Positions 61,642-64,000 of a stretch of 64,000 nucleotides of DNA are shown here, piece by piece; the stretch's first letter is position 1; each line of letters opens with the position of its first letter. The notes under the pieces were generated by a model. The model did no database searches. It saw only the letters and a program-made list of their open reading frames with translations, and was not told where the DNA came from. Both the position numbers and the translations under genes were made by a program. The stretch comes from Finegoldia magna_J (GTDB taxonomy: Bacteria > Bacillota > Clostridia > Tissierellales > Peptoniphilaceae), in the NCBI RefSeq assembly GCF_002243175.1, contig NZ_NDYF01000009.1:104147-168146 (forward strand), given 5' to 3'.

Positions 61642-61665
61642 TAAGAGTGGGATTCCCCACTCTTA
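61642..61665 (-). terminator. Hairpin in the rimP-nusA leader
   Basis: A perfect 10-bp stem (TAAGAGTGGG / CCCACTCTTA, 4-base loop) followed by TTTATTTAAA on the minus strand lies between the rimP promoter and its start. It may be an attenuator, or a terminator for the floA transcript. Confidence 0.6.
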
Positions 61666-61686
61666 GCCACAATTTATTCTAGACAT

Positions 61687-61715
61687 ATTGTATCATAATT
61701 AATCATAATAATCAA
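61687..61715 (-). promoter_or_regulatory. Promoter of the rimP-nusA-infB operon
   Basis: On the minus strand TTGATT (61710-61715) and TACAAT (61687-61692) are 17 bases apart, with TG-A before the -10 box. Confidence 0.7.
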
Positions 61716-61716
61716 A

Positions 61717-61844
61717 CTATCTTCTATTTCTTAAAGACAAAGGCTTATCAATTATTTCTTTCATAATGATAGCTTTTTTTAATTCATCTTTATGTTTAAA
61801 TTCATCATTAATCTCAACTCTAATAAGTTCTAATTCGTCGTTTT
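61717..61844 (-). other. -1 frame extension of the small FloA-linked protein (apparent frameshift at an A6 run)
   Basis: Directly past the stop of the 99-residue frame, the -1 frame stays open for 41 codons and ends in KEIIDKPLSLRNRR. It has no usable start codon of its own except an internal ATG 15 codons from the end. A -1 shift, or one extra A, at the six-A run (61841-61846) would join it to the upstream frame, giving about 137 residues. Charge and composition look like real coding sequence. Confidence 0.55.
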
Positions 61845-62129
61845 TTCTTCGAAAAAATCTTTATCAATTAATTTTTGATTTTCTTTTCTATTATTAGTTT
61901 GCTCAAAATTATCGATATTATTTTGATTGTATTGAGAATTGTTTGATTTATTAGAAGATAATTTCGTATTTGATTTATCTTTTCTTAAATCTTCTAATGT
62001 CTTTTTCTTACGATAATTCTTACGGTTAAAGTTTTTTTGGTAATGTCTTGAATTACTAATGTGAATAAAATAATTAGCAAAAAACTTTACAACTATTATC
62101 GTAATTACAAGAGATAGAAAAGAAAACAT
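61830..62129 (-). CDS. Small membrane-anchored Asn/Lys-rich protein downstream of floA
   Basis: The 99-residue frame starts with a membrane segment (about 2-24), followed by a basic and then Asn/Ser/Gln-rich hydrophilic region. Its ATG overlaps the floA stop codon (TAATG), so it is translated with FloA. It ends at a TAG just after a six-A run; a -1 shift there continues for 41 codons. I do not recognise a family; position suggests a partner of the NfeD-FloA membrane assembly. Confidence 0.65.
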   Translation of the reverse strand: MFSFLSLVITIIVVKFFANYFIHISNSRHYQKNFNRKNYRKKKTLEDLRKDKSNTKLSSNKSNNSQYNQNNIDNFEQTNNRKENQKLIDKDFFEEKTTN

Positions 62130-63112
62130 TACTTATCATCCTCTTTAATTTTTTCGCTATTTCCAGAAATAGCTTGTCTCATCTCAGTATCACTTATAAT
62201 ATTTTTCATATTATAATAATCCAAGACTCCCAAATTACCAGATTCTAAAGCTTTAGCGATAGCTAGAGGAACCTTTGATTCACTTTCAACTACTTTCGCT
62301 CTCATTGAACGAACTTCTGCTATCATTTCTTGTTCTTTTGCAACAGCCATAGCTCTTCTTTCTTCTGCTTTAGCTTGAGCAATTCGTTTGTCAGCTTCTG
62401 CTTGATCTGTTTGTAGTTTTGCTCCGATATTTCTTCCTACATCAACATCCGCAATATCAATTGAAAGTATTTCAAATGCAGTTCCTGAATCCAATCCTTT
62501 GTTCAATACAGTTTTTGAGATTGAATCTGGATTTTCAAGCACAGAGGTATGAGATTCTGATGAACCTACAGTAGTTACAATACCTTCACCAACTCTAGCT
62601 ATTATAGTTTCTTCTCCGGCACCACCAATTAATCTTTCAATATTTGCCCTAACAGTAACTTTTGCTTTAACTATAACTTCAATACCGTTCATTGCTACTG
62701 CAGCAATGTTTGGAGTTTCAATTACTTTTGGATTAACAGAAACTTGTACTGCTTCTAAAACATTTCTACCAGCTAAATCAATAGCTGCTGCTCTCTCAAA
62801 CTCTAACTCAATATCTGCTCTTTGAGCAGCGATTAATGCATTTACTAAAGTATTTACATTCCCACCTGCTAGATAATGCGCTTCAAGTTGATTAGTAGTT
62901 AGATTTAATCCTGCTTTTGTTGCTTTAATAAGTGGATTTATAATGTTTTTTGGAATAACTCTACGTAATCTCATACCAATTAATTGTGAAATTTTGACGT
63001 GGACTCCTGAAAACTGAGCAGTAACCCATAAACCTACAGGAACTAACGAAAAGAATACTAATAGCAAAATAACTATTAATATAGGTACTAAAAATGGAAT
63101 TTCAAATGGCAT
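62129..63112 (-). CDS. floA: Flotillin-like protein FloA
   Basis: Scaffold of functional membrane microdomains. The 327-residue protein has an N-terminal hydrophobic hairpin (about 5-28), the YqfA/FloA core (AAQRADIELEFERAAAIDLA, RVGEGIVTTVGSSESH) and an Ala/Glu-rich coiled region (QAEADKRIAQAKAEERRAMA). It lies one base after the NfeD-like gene, its usual partner. Confidence 0.96.
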   Translation of the reverse strand: MPFEIPFLVPILIVILLLVFFSLVPVGLWVTAQFSGVHVKISQLIGMRLRRVIPKNIINPLIKATKAGLNLTTNQLEAHYLAGGNVNTLVNALIAAQRADIELEFERAAAIDLAGRNVLEAVQVSVNPKVIETPNIAAVAMNGIEVIVKAKVTVRANIERLIGGAGEETIIARVGEGIVTTVGSSESHTSVLENPDSISKTVLNKGLDSGTAFEILSIDIADVDVGRNIGAKLQTDQAEADKRIAQAKAEERRAMAVAKEQEMIAEVRSMRAKVVESESKVPLAIAKALESGNLGVLDYYNMKNIISDTEMRQAISGNSEKIKEDDK

Positions 63113-63113
63113 T

Positions 63114-63731
63114 TTACACTCTCCTTACTATTATTTTAAAATCTTTTATTTCACTAACAACAACCTCGCAACCTTTTGGAATAAAATCTCCCCTAGTAAT
63201 AGCGTCAATATAATCACCATCTATTTCGATTTTGCCGCTCGGTCTTAAAGGTGTTATAGTAATTCCTTTTTTGTTCAAGTATTTTTTTGATGACTGAGTA
63301 AATGATTTTGAATTAGTTTCTTTTAAAACAAATTTATTGAATTTACTTGAGTCAAAATCTTTACTTAAAAATACTAATATAAACAAAATATCAATTGTTA
63401 TAGCAATAGCTACTGTTAAAAATGCTAGGTACAGATTATTAATAATCATGCTTATTCCTACAATCATTGATAAGACACCCACAATTCCAGCAATAAAACC
63501 ACCTGGAACTATTAGTTCTAATCCAACGAATAAGAGCCCTATTAAAAATACTAATATCCCCACTATGTTGATATCACCGTGATTATAATAAGACAAAATA
63601 AATAGAACAGAAAAAACAGCAGTCAGTACACCGTATTTAATCTTCTTGTTTGATAACATAAGCAGTGTTATACAAATAAATGTTACTGCTAAAAAAATCA
63701 TACTTAGAATATGATTAGAAAATATATCCAT
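63114..63731 (-). CDS. NfeD-like membrane protein (short form)
   Basis: The 205-residue protein has four or five membrane segments (about 10-125) and a C-terminal OB-fold (about 150-205, GITITPLRPSGKIEIDGDYI). It lacks the N-terminal ClpP-like protease of long NfeD proteins. NfeD proteins work with flotillins/stomatins in membrane organisation. ATG 63731 is chosen since the GTG five codons upstream overlaps GGAGGTG; the resulting spacing of 12 bases is long. Confidence 0.88.
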   Translation of the reverse strand: MDIFSNHILSMIFLAVTFICITLLMLSNKKIKYGVLTAVFSVLFILSYYNHGDINIVGILVFLIGLLFVGLELIVPGGFIAGIVGVLSMIVGISMIINNLYLAFLTVAIAITIDILFILVFLSKDFDSSKFNKFVLKETNSKSFTQSSKKYLNKKGITITPLRPSGKIEIDGDYIDAITRGDFIPKGCEVVVSEIKDFKIIVRRV

Positions 63732-63794
63732 AGAAAACGATAACACCTCCTAAATATCTTTATAACACAATTATACACTAAACAAAGCAATCAT

Positions 63795-63911
63795 AACCAC
63801 CAGCTTAGCTGGTGGTTTGCTCTGCCCCTATAAGGGGCTGTTGCCTGCAATGCACCTTGTGCATATTGAATGTCCGACAGCTGCACTACATTCTCAATTG
63901 ACGCTAAAGCG
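63795..63911. mobile_element. Hairpin-rich end of an IS200/IS605-like element
   Basis: Four compact inverted repeats follow the transposase fragment: AACCACCAGC / GCTGGTGGTT (63795-63817), GCCCC / GGGGC (63824-63838), ATGCAC / GTGCAT (63850-63864), CGCT / AGCG (63902-63911). Closely packed subterminal hairpins without terminal inverted repeats are typical of single-strand-transposing IS200/IS605 elements. GC content here is well above the surrounding sequence. The other end lies outside the window. Confidence 0.65.
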
Positions 63912-63925
63912 CCTCTTTCTTCTTT

Positions 63926-64000
63926 TTATTTTTTATTCTTTTTCCCAGTAAATGGGTCTATATACTCTTTCAAACTTATTTGGTCCGCTATATAATCTTC
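63926..64000 (-). CDS. C-terminal 24 residues of a probable IS200/IS605-family protein (5' end outside window)
   Basis: On the minus strand the frame is open from the window edge and ends EYIDPFTGKKNKK before TAA. The EYxDPF tail followed by hairpins recalls transposases of IS200/IS605-like elements, but so few residues cannot settle whether this is TnpA, TnpB or another protein. Confidence 0.5.
   Translation of the reverse strand, partial: EDYIADQISLKEYIDPFTGKKNKK

Noticed and set aside
1..64000. CRISPR arrays, rRNA genes and tRNA genes
   Set aside because: I saw no regularly spaced repeats, no rRNA stretches and no recognisable tRNA cloverleaf in the short gaps between genes.

Overview
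The window reads as a stretch of core chromosome from a low-GC, anaerobic Gram-positive coccus-type Firmicute. Gene content and order (PolC, PyrK/PyrD type 1B, PASTA proteins, FloA/NfeD, the rimP-nusA-infB-rbfA-truB-ribF-rpsO-pnp block) suggest the Tissierellia/Peptoniphilaceae. Finegoldia or a close relative is my best guess, but this is inference: there is no rRNA gene here and no search was run. Coding density is very high. Genes sit in long, often translationally coupled operons, with starts chosen from GGAGG-type ribosome binding sites. Almost every promoter I could find has an extended -10 element (TG-N-TATAAT-like).

Layout. 1-4007 (+): the end of an NlpC/P60 wall hydrolase, comEA, selD, an atypical OmpR-type regulator, a cyclophilin and thymidine kinase. 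4029-5611 (-): luxS and rodA, divergent from 5685-7125 (+), endonucleases IV and III. 7138-12757 (+): a complete pyrBICFKDE operon for UMP synthesis except carbamoyl-phosphate synthase. 12885-20748 (+): uppS-cdsA-rseP-ispG-polC. 20781-27429 (+): phoH-ybeY-dgkA/PAP2-cdd-era-recO, then a degenerate glycyl-tRNA synthetase beta-like gene and a PPDK regulator. 27506-37722 (+): a PASTA protein with a dead kinase domain and its PP2C neighbour, then miaB-mutS-mutL-miaA and a PLP enzyme. 37773-38885: lexA and a divergent LysM/YneA-like SOS gene. 38961-43637 (-): a tyrosine recombinase, an aminotransferase, a PHP phosphoesterase and RNase Y. 43756-48904 (-): recA followed by an Mre11-like nuclease and a Rad50-like ATPase split over separate genes, with pgsA upstream. 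48906-61610 (-): ftsK, dut, pnp, rpsO, ribF, truB, nrnA, rbfA, infB, rnpM, nusA, rimP. 61717-63731 (-): a NfeD/FloA membrane operon with a frameshifted small partner. 63795-64000: the end of an IS200/IS605-like element.

The most interesting items are departures from an otherwise textbook gene order. (1) A GlyRS beta-like protein sits without its alpha subunit. (2) A Mre11/Rad50 cluster is inserted between recA and rny, with the Rad50 chain cut at its zinc hook, and may be co-expressed with SOS-controlled recA. (3) A PASTA pseudokinase is paired with an apparently intact PP2C phosphatase. (4) A response regulator has lost the acidic pair and the lysine of its receiver. (5) PolC has a degenerate PHP metal site. 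(6) A -1 frame extension at an A6 run follows floA. LexA-type operators (GAAC-N4-GTTC) are visible at recA and, doubled, at the YneA-like gene, so this organism probably has a functional SOS response that couples DNA damage to recombination and division arrest.
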